Below, one piece after another: positions 26,601 through 40,070 of a stretch of DNA of 64,000 nt (its first letter is position 1; each line of letters starts with the position of its first letter). The stretch is from Axinella damicornis. Taxonomy: Eukaryota; Porifera; Demospongiae; Axinellida; Axinellidae. Where the stretch lies: contig OZ007514.1 in the NCBI GenBank assembly GCA_963931865.1, positions 868,001 through 932,000 of the forward strand, given 5' to 3'. A model generated the notes under the pieces. The model saw only the letters and a list, made by a program, of their open reading frames with translations. It was not told the DNA's origin and did not search any database. The position numbers were made by a program, and so were the translations under genes.

Positions 26601-26764
26601 CATAGCTATAAATGTACATGCAAAGACATGACTGCTATGATGTCCAGTATTGCATAGGCTTAGGTACCTGGTACAACCGCAGAGGGATCCCATAGCAGCT
26701 CTGAGTAGCAGCTGGCCGCCGGCGCCAGGGCCAATAACGCAGTAAGATGCAGCTGCAGCTGCAT
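19709..26764 (-). CDS. Gene A: secreted astacin-CUB-EGF metalloprotease
   Basis: Joined exons, 5' to 3' on the minus strand: 26764-26668, 25457-25302, 24820-24706, 24290-23866, 22804-22582, 21968-21754, 21523-21404, 21126-20998, 20568-19709. Together they give 780 codons including stop, with every junction in frame. It starts with a signal peptide ([18 protein letters not shown]). The propeptide ends in KEKR at 57-60. The zinc site [19 protein letters not shown] carries His154, 158 and 164, and the Met-turn SIMHY follows. A CUB domain spans exons 5-6, two EGF modules occupy one exon each, and exon 9 encodes a PTTQ linker plus a second CUB. Unlike its neighbours it then has a second PTTQ linker and only the start of a third CUB before the stop. 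Predicted extracellular protease; substrate unknown. The last-exon end is the weakest part. Confidence 0.88.
19822..20031 (-). repeat. Gene A second PTTQ linker (12-bp unit)
   Basis: Repeats of ACCCAACCCACC on the coding strand (PTTQ), with some ACAACC and CTC variants, follow the second CUB directly at GFKITYQ. Neither B nor C has a linker in this position. The first linker lies at about 20401-20562. Confidence 0.9.
22135..22236. mobile_element. Foldback element with 9-bp target duplication, in intron 5 of gene A
   Basis: Nearly the entire 102 bases fold on themselves: TAGCCTCGTACCCAGTCCCA pairs with TGGGACTGGGAACGAGGCTA, continuing inward through CGCCCAGCTTTTCGTCGCT. GGATGTTCC flanks it exactly at 22126-22134 and 22237-22245. 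Confidence 0.92.
22247..22271. repeat. Interstitial telomere-like (TTAGGG)n
   Basis: About four TTAGGG units lie between two foldback elements within intron 5 of gene A. Confidence 0.9.
22283..22424. mobile_element. Second foldback element in intron 5 of gene A
   Basis: Ends TAGCCTCGTTCCCAGGCC and GGCCTGGGAACGAGGCA bound about 142 bases with further inner pairing (CATCTGCCGT.../...CTGCAGACGG; AGTCGCATA/TATGCGACT; GAACCC/GGGTTC). Target duplication is unclear (AGTATGACC / AGTATAATT). Confidence 0.75.
23540..23668. repeat. (CA)n microsatellite in intron 4 of gene A
   Basis: Two CA runs (about 23540-23622 and 23640-23668) are separated by ACGTGGCTAAGTGGGTTAT. Cys-Val or His-Thr reading frames here are artefacts. 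Confidence 0.97.
23866..24290 (-). CDS. Gene A exon 4: zinc-binding half of the astacin domain
   Basis: This 425-nt exon has the same length in A, B and C. It begins in C(A/S)SY(I/V)GRIS and carries HExxHxxGFxHE, the RPDRD turn and YNSIMHY, where Tyr is the fifth metal contact in the family. It ends at LYNC, the C-terminal cysteine of the catalytic domain. Donor is A|GTGAGT. Confidence 0.93.
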
Positions 26765-27724
26765 TACGGTCTTGACTGCCACGGTATTCTTGTGAACTGC
26801 TTAGGCTAACTAGCTAGCTAGCTAGCACAACAATCTTCAAACACAACAGGCTGGATTCTGTCTGGCAAAATGGCTATAGTGAATAAAAGCTGCCTGATAC
26901 TTGTCCGTATATAGCGTATATGCCGAAGGGGGCATCGTTAGCTAGCTACTTGCTTGTGCAACATGAACAGCAACTCCTTATTCACGATCACGTGGTTGTG
27001 GCTTATGAATACTTCCTTTTATTAGCAGAATTACCTTGAAAAGATATAAAAGCACGGGTGGTAGGCAAAGCAAAAGGTTTTTACCCCGCGCGCGCATGCG
27101 CGAAGTGGGGTTAAGCAACGGAACCAATGATACGAATAATAGGAAATAGCTGGAGAAAACAGCCGAAACAATAGCCACGATGCCCGTGAAGTACATAGAT
27201 CGTGAGAAAACAGTGTTTCCTTAGGACCTAGCGGTCATTTGAAGTTTCCAAATGCACTGCGTGTCCTGCTCTTGATGGGACTCTGAGGTCACGAAGACTG
27301 AGGTGGAGCCAATGTTATGAATAGTTATAAAAAGAAGGAAATAGCCGAAATACAGCGAAACGGAGCGCCTTGACTTCAGTCAGGTACACATCTGCACATA
27401 GAGCAGTTTTTTGCTATTTGCTATTGTTTGACTCCATTTGGATGGTTTATGAGGGTCTATGTGGCGAGATTTCAATTTTCTTCGCCTGACAGACGACTGA
27501 GCTTCACAATTACAATATAATTATGTTGTATATACGGTAAGCGGTCACTCCCACACCTTGGATATGGCCTTACACGTACACGAACACAGTATACGCGATA
27601 GCCGCCCTGTTCGATGCGCATCGGCAGAGATGTCACGTTGATTGTAGCTGCACTGCATGCATCGGCCTGTAGACGTTCATGATCAGCGCGGGGTATGTGT
27701 TCTATGAAAACCTCTAGTTTTATT
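26765..27724. other. Upstream region of gene A; no further gene seen
   Basis: No other coding exon is recognised. A TATATAC-like stretch lies at about 26906-26915 on the minus strand, 145 bp from the gene A start, but it is a weak promoter candidate. This region shows no similarity to the conserved upstream block shared by genes B and C. Confidence 0.35.
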
Positions 27725-28060
27725 TTAAATTTTCTTGTAAAATAGCATGAGTAGTATACATATACGAGCATACATCCAACAAAAAGAAATTAACTTATAT
27801 ACAATGGTACAACGATAAGTGCCAATGGAATTGGAATGGACTACAGAACTAGGTAAGTTGTTCCACAAAGAAATCATATTGGGGAAAAAGGAGTACATGA
27901 ATCTAGCAAATGGACGGACAAAGGTGAGATCATGATGAACAAGGTTACACAAAAGAGGCAAAAAAACAATGTGTTTAACTTTAAACATAGAGGATATAGC
28001 TAGTGTAGTGGTTTCATAGTGGCCGAACTGAAAGAGAGGTTTATATACCCAAAGCTTCAC
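27725..28060 (-). mobile_element. LINE reverse transcriptase C-terminal relic
   Basis: A 111-codon minus-strand frame contains RPFARFMYSFFPNMISLWNN followed by LPSSVV. This is the typical SFFPRxIxLWNxLPxxVV end of CR1/L2/jockey-type reverse transcriptases. No 5' part is seen nearby and the frame stops inside the expected C-terminus, so this is a truncated dead copy. Confidence 0.75.
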
Positions 28061-28489
28061 TAAGAATCCCTCTTAGATTTGATCTCCCAGGGTCACAATT
28101 ATAGCTAGAGTCTTATTAATTCTGGCACAAGGAAAACGCTACTATAGCTAGCTACGTTTCGAATTGCTACAGCAATGTAATTTAATTTTCCAGCATGAGA
28201 GAGGCCATGGGGTGTTCACTTGTGCATTTCCTGGAGTAATAGTTTATGGAAATTGTTTCTATGGAAAAGGGTCCAGTGCCAAATAGCTAGTTACCATGGG
28301 GAAAAAATACTATAGTATCAGGATGCAGAGACCAAAGGCATACCCGAATCCATGGAACGTGAAATGGAATGAAATGTCGGAAATGGAATAATAGTAGCTG
28401 GACCGAGCACGCACGTGCACGAATAAGTATATAGCTGTAGTACAGCGCTCTTTAATACTTTCGAAGATAAGACTGTGGTGAGAAACCCT

Positions 28490-28710
28490 TGAAGGAGTGT
28501 GCAGCGGTGTGATTTTCTTGGGGACATGCCACCGGGAGCTGTGAGAGAGCTCTTATTTTTGACTTGCCCAAAGTGACAAGACTTCTGTGGTACCTGGTGC
28601 AAGCCCATTAGACTTACATGTACCTTGAACGGGTGTGCAGTGGAGTTGTATTCTTTGGGGACAACCTACCGGCCTGTCGAGAAAGTTGAGAGCTTTTTGA
28701 CCGTGACTTT
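28490..28710. repeat. Two diverged direct copies, about 135 bp apart
   Basis: CCTTGAAGGAGTGTGCAGCGG (from about 28488) and CCTTGAACGGGTGTGCAGTGG (from about 28623) start parallel stretches: TTTTCTTGGGGACA versus TTCTTTGGGGACA, then GAGAGCTCTT versus GAGAGCTTTT. Origin unknown. Confidence 0.6.
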
Positions 28711-29082
28711 TGGCAGATTTTGTGCAGCTAGCTACAGTCATGATTGCCCCCTCCCTCAGGCTCTCTGTTGCACGTATGTGACCAAAAGAGTGGCCAGAGG
28801 AATCTGATGGTTCGCTCCAGGGTGATGGTGATGGGAGAATGTTGTCATGTCTGGGGTACCTGTGCCTCGGCGTATTCACTGGTCCTCATGACATGATAGC
28901 TAGCTTCAGGTTACAGCCCATTAGATGAGACATGACATGATCTGATGTGTGCTTGTGTTGTATGGAACGCCATATCCGCCAAAATTAGCCACATGCGATC
29001 AGCGTTTGAATGGTTCGAATTTGTGTTCGAATGGTTTGAATTTCTATTCGCGATCGAATGGTTCAATTTCTATTCGAATTTC

Positions 29083-29213
29083 TATTCGAATGGTTCAAAT
29101 TTGTGTTCGAATGGTTCGAATTTCCGTTCGTATGGTTAGGGTTAGGGTTAGGGTTAGGGTTAGGAATTCAAACGGAAATTCGAACCATTCGAACACAAAT
29201 TCGAACCATTCAG
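29083..29213. repeat. Inverted repeat with telomere-like (TTAGGG)n at its centre
   Basis: Left arm 29083-29132 is built of GGTTCGAAT/TCGAATGG motifs. It is mirrored by the right arm 29166-29213 (AAACGGAAATTCGAACCATT...). Between them, 29134-29164 holds about five TTAGGG units. Further GAATGGTTCGAATT copies extend left to about 29008. Confidence 0.88.
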
Positions 29214-29698
29214 TTTTCTTTTGTTCGTCACACAGTTTCCTTATGGAACTTGCTTGAACAGGTTGCAATGTTGGGTCTCTTTCTCAGTACCTAGCTACCA
29301 TACTAAACCTTTTACTGTAGCTATTTGCTCTTGTACTGTTACAGTGTAGTTAACTTGTGTTGCATAATATATATATATATTGTAGCCAGTCATTTTGGGT
29401 ATACACGTGATTAGCTGCATGCTACTGTATGCCCAGTAGCTACTGTATAGTAGCTAGTAGTGTAGCTGTAGAAAAAATAGCTGTGACTGCATGAACATAG
29501 CTAAAGGTTTATGGAACTTACACAAGTTTGTATTAGACACACTGCCAGCTGCCGACATACCTGTGACAAATGCACCTGTTTACAACCTAGCTGTGTTTCA
29601 TTTTGTGTCAGCTCATTGAACAAAGTCACTTTGCCAGTATACCAAGCAAGGCCTATACAGCTCAGCTAATAAAGGAAGATTACTTATGCAACAAATAG

Positions 29699-29765
29699 CT
29701 AAACACTGAAATCAGTTTGCAAGGTCTGCAAGTCCACAGACTGGTATGTGATCTTGAAATCCTTT

Positions 29766-29769
<4 letters not shown>
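29699..29769 (-). pseudogene. Remnant of the deleted second CUB of gene B
   Basis: After the linker the minus strand reads [14 protein letters not shown], the end of the CUB seen in gene C ([15 protein letters not shown]), but in a different frame from the linker. About 115 CUB codons are missing, and the junction lies at CCCACCACCC|GCTAGAAAGG. The frame shift makes the linker end at TAG, so the remnant is not translated in phase with the rest. Confidence 0.85.
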
Positions 29770-33988
<4,219 letters not shown>

Positions 33989-34140
33989 TGTCAATGGAAG
34001 TTCTCTTCCCCCCAAAGTTATATGACAGTATGGTCAGCTCTACTCTCCTGCAGCCTGGGGTCAGTCTATGAATGTTTGGCTAGCAAACACCAGCCTTTTT
34101 ATGCTCAGTCTTAACAGACGGACAGGAAGTCTGATTATGC
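33989..34140 (-). promoter_or_regulatory. Upstream block and TATA-like box of gene B
   Basis: About 150 bp directly upstream of the start codon are conserved with gene C, including GCATAAAAAGG at 34104-34094 (minus strand), about 106 bp before ATG. The ATAAAAA core and matching spacing in both genes suggest a TATA box with a 5' leader of about 75 nt. Functional assignment is inference. Confidence 0.55.
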
Positions 34141-34758
34141 AGGCCTAGGCATGTTATTATGGGAGAGATGAGAACCAATTTTTCCGAAGAAAACATGAGA
34201 TCCCTTATTTCCTGTGCCCTATTGTGCTAACAGGACGTGCGCGCGCATGGAGGCTCCATTCATGTGGTGTGTACGTACGTTGAGGCCCTCCGTCTTTCCC
34301 AGAACGTTCCGGACCGGAAACACCACCTTATTCCACGGAACGGACCAAGGGTCAAAGTACAGCTCGGACTACAACTTTAATTATTAATTATGCAGGCACC
34401 AATCCATATATGGGAGAGATGAGAGCCAATTTTTCCGAAGAAAACATGAGATCCCTTCCTGTGCCTTATTGTGCTAACAGGACGTGCGCGCGCATGGAGG
34501 CTCCATTCATGTGGTGTGTACGTACGTTGAGGCCCTCCGTCTTTCCCAGAACGTTCCGGACCGGAAACACCACCTTATTCCACGGAACGGACCAAGGGTC
34601 AAAGTACAGCTCGGACTACAACTTTAATTATTAATTATGCAGGCACCAATCCATATATGGGAGAGATGAGAGCCAATTTTTCCGAAGAAAACATGAGATC
34701 CCTTCCTGTGCCTTATTGTGCTAACAGGACGTGCGCGCGCATGGAGGCTCCATTCATG

Positions 34759-36710
34759 AATAAGAGCATTGATGATGTAATTTTTAATATAGACAAAAGC
34801 CAGTTGTCCAAGAAAAAAAATTATCTACCTATAATGGGTATATACCAGGAGCTTATGAGCGCCGCGAAGCGGCGCGAACTGTGGGTACCAACAAAACAAC
34901 AGCAACAAAAAACAAAAACAAAAATAATAATAATTAATTTTATGAGATAGAAAATTATTAAAATTTGGGGGAGCGTTCACGGCACAGCAGAGGGAACGCA
35001 ACCCTCTGACGTGGCCAGTGCAATATTGATGTTCAGTTCATTGATAGGGCGGTGGCGAGATGATCTGCTTCCGCGAATGCAGAGAATAGCAGAACGCAGA
35101 ATGGCGAATGATAGGCGGCAACGGATCCATCCCATGACAACTGAGTATTTGCTCGGCTTCCTCAATATACCGTCCGCTAGTCTCTTATAAAATGTTGCTG
35201 CTTCACGGCCCATTCCTCCCGTTGCAGAGAACGCAAGTGGTGTGAATACACCGTGCTCCACATCACGTACGCGTTGGGCGTATTCCCTCTTCTTGGATGT
35301 CTCATGCTTGCGGTATGCAGTAGTAGTGGTCGAGGAGCAGTTGCTAGACGCGTTTGGGTAAAAAAACCCTAACATCAAAAAATGCGTCCTGGCCTGCATT
35401 CCAAAACCGTCTGGCGCGGATCGATGTCAAGGCAAGCATTTGGCAATGTTGTTTTAGTTAAAACTGAAATAGTTTAGTTTTTGATTTTAATTAGCTAGGT
35501 AGCTAGAAGTCGCATTGTTTAGTTTAGTTTTAATTACTAAATCTTAGTAAAGGCTCTTTTAGCCACCATTTTTGGGTGATTTCGAGGGGCAACCGCACTC
35601 CTGGTAGCCGCGATGCTACCGGTTACAACTCGCTGGTCACGCAAGCTACGCGTTGAGCTCATTCCAATTAACGCACATGACACGTTCGGACCACGTTCGG
35701 TCGATTGAATCGGCAATGGCGTCCAAAGGGAAGACAAGAACTTATTACAGCTCTCACAACTTCGCCAGCACGGTGAGTTTCGGCATGTGAGCGTCAGTGA
35801 ACGACAGCGATTACGGCTGTGTGGTCAGGATCTTTGTGGGGCCTTCGTAAGACTGTACTGGCAACCAACGTCGAAGAGAGCGATCGAGCGATGGCGTCCG
35901 ACGGCACAGCAAAAACGCTTGTATCTCCACCACCAAGGTGAGTTTCAGCACCAAAATTGTACGGTTGGGACAGTGCATGATAGCGATCATGAAGGTGTAG
36001 TCAGAATCTTCGTACGCCATTCCTATCACTCGAATGAGTTATTTACATTAATTAATTACGCGGCACAATTTTTCCTATACCAGGAGTGTAATCATTGTAG
36101 TTTAGTTGTAGCTTCAATTAACAGGCTGACAGTCCTATATGCCATACTAAAATGCATTATAGTTTTAGTAGTTAACTATTGGCATTTGGATCTGTGTTGG
36201 CTGAGCGGTAGGCAAAAGACTCATTGCTGTGGGGTTGAAGAAGTGGCTCGGTTGCAACATTGTGGCAGATCTCAGTTAGTAGGGTTGCAGTGATGTTGCG
36301 GATCTCATTGTGGCGGATAGTTGGGATCCCACCCATGTGGCAAATCATTGCATGGTCCACAGAGAAGGGGGTTCCACAATTGCATGAAAGGGGTGTGTTG
36401 CTCAGGTTCCCCCATACCTAAGACAAAGCGCATCATGAAATTCCCCCTTATGTAGAAGAAACCCATGTTCAGCAACAGGCAAGGCTGTGAGCCAAGCCGA
36501 GGACCCCTTCTCTTGAGATAGAGCGTTGGAGCTGTGGACTTAGCTGTCCTAGTATGTCCTGTGCTCGTTGTTGTTGAAGCTCCTTTCTCTGATTTTTCAT
36601 GCGGTTCTTTTCTAGTCTGGATATCGTTTCTCTGTACTACCTGGTGGGGGTCTTGTGCCACAATCAGGGCTACAAGGGGTGCTGTGATGTGTTCAGATGC
36701 TTCAAATGCA
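34759..36710 (-). mobile_element. LINE-type reverse transcriptase C-terminal fragment, inserted in the tandem repeat
   Basis: On the minus strand, 36540-36172 in a single frame reads [20 protein letters not shown], then [14 protein letters not shown]. It is followed, in another frame, by VDHAMICHMGGIPTIRHNEI. After the nested element the protein resumes at about 35440 (FWNAGQDAFFDVRVF) and continues from 35399 to a stop at 34977 (KKREYAQRVRDVEHGVFTPL, GGMGREAATFYKRLA, RSAILCIRGSRSS). This is the C-terminal region I associate with reverse transcriptases of invertebrate retroelements. The 14-bp direct repeat AGGCTCCATTCATG flanks it at 34745-34758 and 36711-36724. The reverse transcriptase core itself is absent (5' truncation). 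Confidence 0.75.
35444..36181. mobile_element. hAT-like element nested in the LINE fragment
   Basis: 738 bases interrupt the LINE frame exactly between a copied GCATTTGG (35436-35443 and 36182-36189), an 8-bp target duplication as in hAT transposons. Ends are CAATGTTGTTTTAGTTAA... and ...GTTAACTATTG, weakly inverted and rich in GTTTTAGTT as in many hAT MITEs. The interior has a segment (ATGGCGTCCAAAGGGAAGAC...) also found near 11450. No transposase is seen. Confidence 0.65.
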
Positions 36711-37299
36711 AGGCTCCATTCATGTGGTGTGTACGTACGTTGAGGCCCTCCGTATTTCCCAGAACGGAACGGAACGTTCCGGACCGGAAACACCACCTTA
36801 TTCCACGGAACGGACCAAGGGTCAAAGTACAGCTCGGACTACAACTTTAATCATTAATAATGCAGGCACCAATCCATATATGGGAGAGATGAGAGCCAAT
36901 TTTTCCGAAGAAAACATGAGATCCCCTATTGTGCTAACAGGACGTGCGCGCGCATGGAGGCGGCCCTCGTATTTCCCAGAACGGAACGGAACGTTCCGGA
37001 CCGGAAACACCACCTTATTCCACGGAACGGACCAAGGGTCAAAGTACAGCTCGGACTACAACTTTAATCATTAATAATGCAGGCACCAATCCATATATGG
37101 GAGAGATGAGAGCCAATTTTTCCGAAGAAAACATGAGATCCCCTATTGTGCTAACAGGACGTGCGCGCGCATGGAGGCGGCCCTCGTATTTCCCAGAACG
37201 GAACGGAACGTTCCGGACCGGAAACACCACCTTATTCCACGGAACGGACCAAGGGTCAAAGTACAGCTCGGACTACAACTTCACTCCCAGGCCCACTAC

Positions 37300-38270
37300 T
37301 TCTTCAGGGCGACAGACAGAAAAAATGAAGGTAGATGTGGATTGAATGTGACTTCACAACTTCCCACCAGTTAGGTCTGGCCCCGTGAGACTACCAAAGT
37401 TTGTCCTGAGGAGAATCTTCACCTTGTACGTCATGTAGTACAGTAGTAGACATGGAATACCTTGACAAAGGTAGCAGCACACTGAAAGAATTTTGCTGTA
37501 GTACTGAGTCTACTGACAATGACAGCAAACGCAGACTTCTCTACTGGACTCAACTATCAGTGAATTGAACCTGATATTCTTGGTGATGCTGCATAATGTT
37601 TTGAGCACAGGCACGTAATTGTCTGTAAGTAATTTACTCACAGTCAGTATAAGACCGCTTTGAAAGTGCAGAGCAGCCTTCTCCCATGGGGAAAATGTTC
37701 ACAGAATGACAGTGTGCATACGTGATCCCACTCTGCCATGCACCCAGCCCCTTTGGAGATCTTGTCGGTGCCAAAGCATTGCGTCTACAGTGGGAGGGGG
37801 GCTGGGTGGGTGATGATGGTGAGTATATAGTTAGGGGTTCAGAGTGCTGATGCTAACTGATGTCCACAGAGAACAGTTACACAAGAACTCAACTCACATG
37901 GACATTACAAGATGACATGATGCACCATGTATATATGCATACACCAGTCACTGGCATGCACGAGTCTACATGCACAAGTACGCATGCCTCAGGATGATTA
38001 CTGCACAAGTGTACTACCGTAACTTAAAATGGGGTAACCCCCTTGAGGACAGGCTTAATTTGAGTTACCGATTCATTTTCTTATGAATTTCATTCTTTAC
38101 ACAGATGACATTGTTGACTGCCACCAGCACAAACCTACTACCTGGAGCCGAACTGGGAGCCGAATGTAAAGCAGCAAGCAAAGTTATGACCAGTGTGGGT
38201 GGCTGAAGAAAGAAGATGCGTACAGGACTGGTTGCAAAACTATTTTGTACAGTATTACCATGCTCATGTG
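37300..38270. other. Gene-free stretch
   Basis: No coding exon or clear repeat recognised between the end of the tandem repeat and the next inverted-repeat element. Confidence 0.4.
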
Positions 38271-38556
38271 TAGTCTGGCGCCGCCAGACCCTCGCACGGG
38301 AAGGAGGGTCTGGAATCAAACCTATTTTTGTCGCGCTGCAACCATGAGTGAAGCCCCAATCAGATTGCAGAACCAGCTATCACTACGGCATTACTTCCTG
38401 TGGTTTGAACTGAAGCCTATAAGTGTTTAGTTTGCTGGTGCATAAATGTATTCATGATCCTTAAAATGTATTCACAAATGCTAATTAGATTCCCAGCAAC
38501 AAAACCGCATATAGTTTTGATTCCAGACCCTCCTTCCCATGCGATGCGCCAGACTA
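38271..38556. mobile_element. Inverted-repeat element, 9-bp target duplication with one mismatch
   Basis: The left end TAGTCTGGCGC, then GGGAAGGAGGGTCTGGAATC, is inverted at the right end (GATTCCAGACCCTCCTTCCC ... GCGCCAGACTA). The left end carries an additional internal GCCAGACCCTC. Flanks GCTCATGTG (38262-38270) and GCTGATGTG (38557-38565) differ at one base. It begins TAG(T)CT like the foldback family. Confidence 0.85.
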
Positions 38557-38779
38557 GCTGATGTGCACATGATGGGCTCAAGTTCAACTAATTCCAACCA
38601 AATACAAACCTGCCATTGACAGTTGAATGACTATCATGACAAAGTAATAATCAGGGGTGCCAGTTTCTGAGTTCATGGGGTCTTTCAGCGGCAAATATAT
38701 ACCAGCTCCTTCAGTCTGTCCAAAAAAACCCGTTCCTCACGACAGCTTCAGTTCACCTTTCTTCAGGGCGACAGTCCTA

Positions 38780-38876
38780 GCTGTACTTTGACCCTTGGTC
38801 TGTTCCGTGGAATAAGGTGGTGTTTCCGATCCGGAACGTTCCGTTCCGTTCCGTTCCGGAAAATACGGAGGGCCTA
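38780..38876. repeat. Inverted partial copy of the 217-253-bp repeat
   Basis: AGCTGTACTTTGACCCTTGG, GTTCCGTGGAATAAGGTGGTG and the ACGTTCCGTTCC core are the reverse complement of the unit at 34.1-37.3 kb. Confidence 0.88.
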
Positions 38877-39402
38877 CCATCCTTCAAGCTTATTGAGCTG
38901 CAAAGACATATATACAAGCTCTGATCCTAACCTACACCTCTGCAATTGTTTATGCATGCAGTATATAGATAATATATACCTATGGTTCCACATGCAGGTA
39001 TTATATTATCTATGATAGTTCTAACTGTTAGCTAACTATTTTTAGCTGCCCTCACATATATTATGTATATACAGTACTCATTGCTGTAAACTGCCAACTT
39101 GGCGCTTAAGGTATAACCCCAGCTCATCTCCAGAGAGAACCGTTCTACCGAAATATCTATGGCAGTACAATAGTCAGCAGTTGATTTATTTAGTATCTTT
39201 GTTCTACATAGCTGTGTGCATGTGTCATATAAATTTTGTCTGCATCCCTTTCTCTGTGACGGTGTGTATGAATGGTTTACGTGTGGCATGCTTTGATTGT
39301 GTATATCCCTGAGTCTTGTATTTTTTTCAGTTCAGGCCGGCAGTTTGAATGTTCAGTCAGTACATGAGGCCTTCCAGCATGCTAAGCACTAGTCTCAGTT
39401 CT

Positions 39403-39476
39403 GACCCAAACCAACCCCGGTGCGGATCACGTGATACTGGAAACGATTTGCGCTGGGGTTGGTTTGTGTCTGGGGG
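39403..39476. repeat. Hairpin (GACCCAAACCAACCCC / GGGGTTGGTTTGTGTC)
   Basis: A 16-bp imperfect inverted repeat spans about 40 bases. The duplicated copy lies at 46966-47040. Confidence 0.8.
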
Positions 39477-40070
39477 CAAGAATCGCTAAGCAGTAGCTTT
39501 CATTGCTCATGGTTAGTTGCATATTTAGCTACAATTATTATAATGTCAAATGTCAATTGAGGTAACAGTATACTCATCTAGTGTAGCATTGTAACATGCA
39601 TAATTTCTGGAACTGACTGTCACCACTTCCTGTCACCAGTTACAAGTATGGAAGTGATCATAGAGTAAGTCATTTCTGATGATCCGTGCATACTAAATCT
39701 TTTACTGTAAAGCTATTTTGTTCTTGTACTGTAGTTAACTTGTGTTGCATATAATTATATTGTGGCCTTAGTCATTTTGTATATACACGTGATTAGCTGC
39801 ATGCTACTGTATGCCCAGTAGCTGCTGTATAGTACTAGCGTAGCTACTAGCTGTGACTGCATGAACATAGCTAAAGGTTTATGGAACTTACACAAGTTTG
39901 TATTAGATACACTGCCGACATACCCTTGACAAATGCACCTGTTTACAACCTGCATGTGTTATATTTTGTGTCGGTTCATTGAATAAAGTCACTTTGCCAG
40001 TATACCAAGCAAGCCCTATACATCTCAGCTAATAAAGGAAGATTACTTATGCAACAAATAAACACTGAAA

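Larger units (their letters stand above)
34138..37285. repeat. Tandem repeat, 217-253-bp unit, interrupted
   Basis: Copies begin near 34138, 34391, 34638 (continuing after the insertion at 36711), 36861 and 37078. Each runs TGCAGGCACCAATCCATATA ... GGGAGAGATGAGAGCCAATT ... GACGTGCGCGCGCATGGAGG ... ACGTTCCGGACCGGAAACAC ... CAAAGTACAGCTCGGACTAC. The later copies are about 30 bp shorter. The short ORFs repeated through it (MGEMRANFSEEN) are by-products of the repeat. Confidence 0.93.

Noticed and set aside
35787..36293. 168-codon plus-strand frame
   Set aside because: It spans the border of the hAT-like element and antisense LINE sequence, with no recognisable protein character.
34410..37374. 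Repeated short frames reading MGEMRANFSEENM...
   Set aside because: They follow the 217-253-bp repeat, differ in phase between copies and have no homology I recognise.
39183..39190. AATAAA on the minus strand as poly(A) signal of gene C
   Set aside because: It is almost 900 bp after the stop, in the separate distal block; no convincing signal was found closer.
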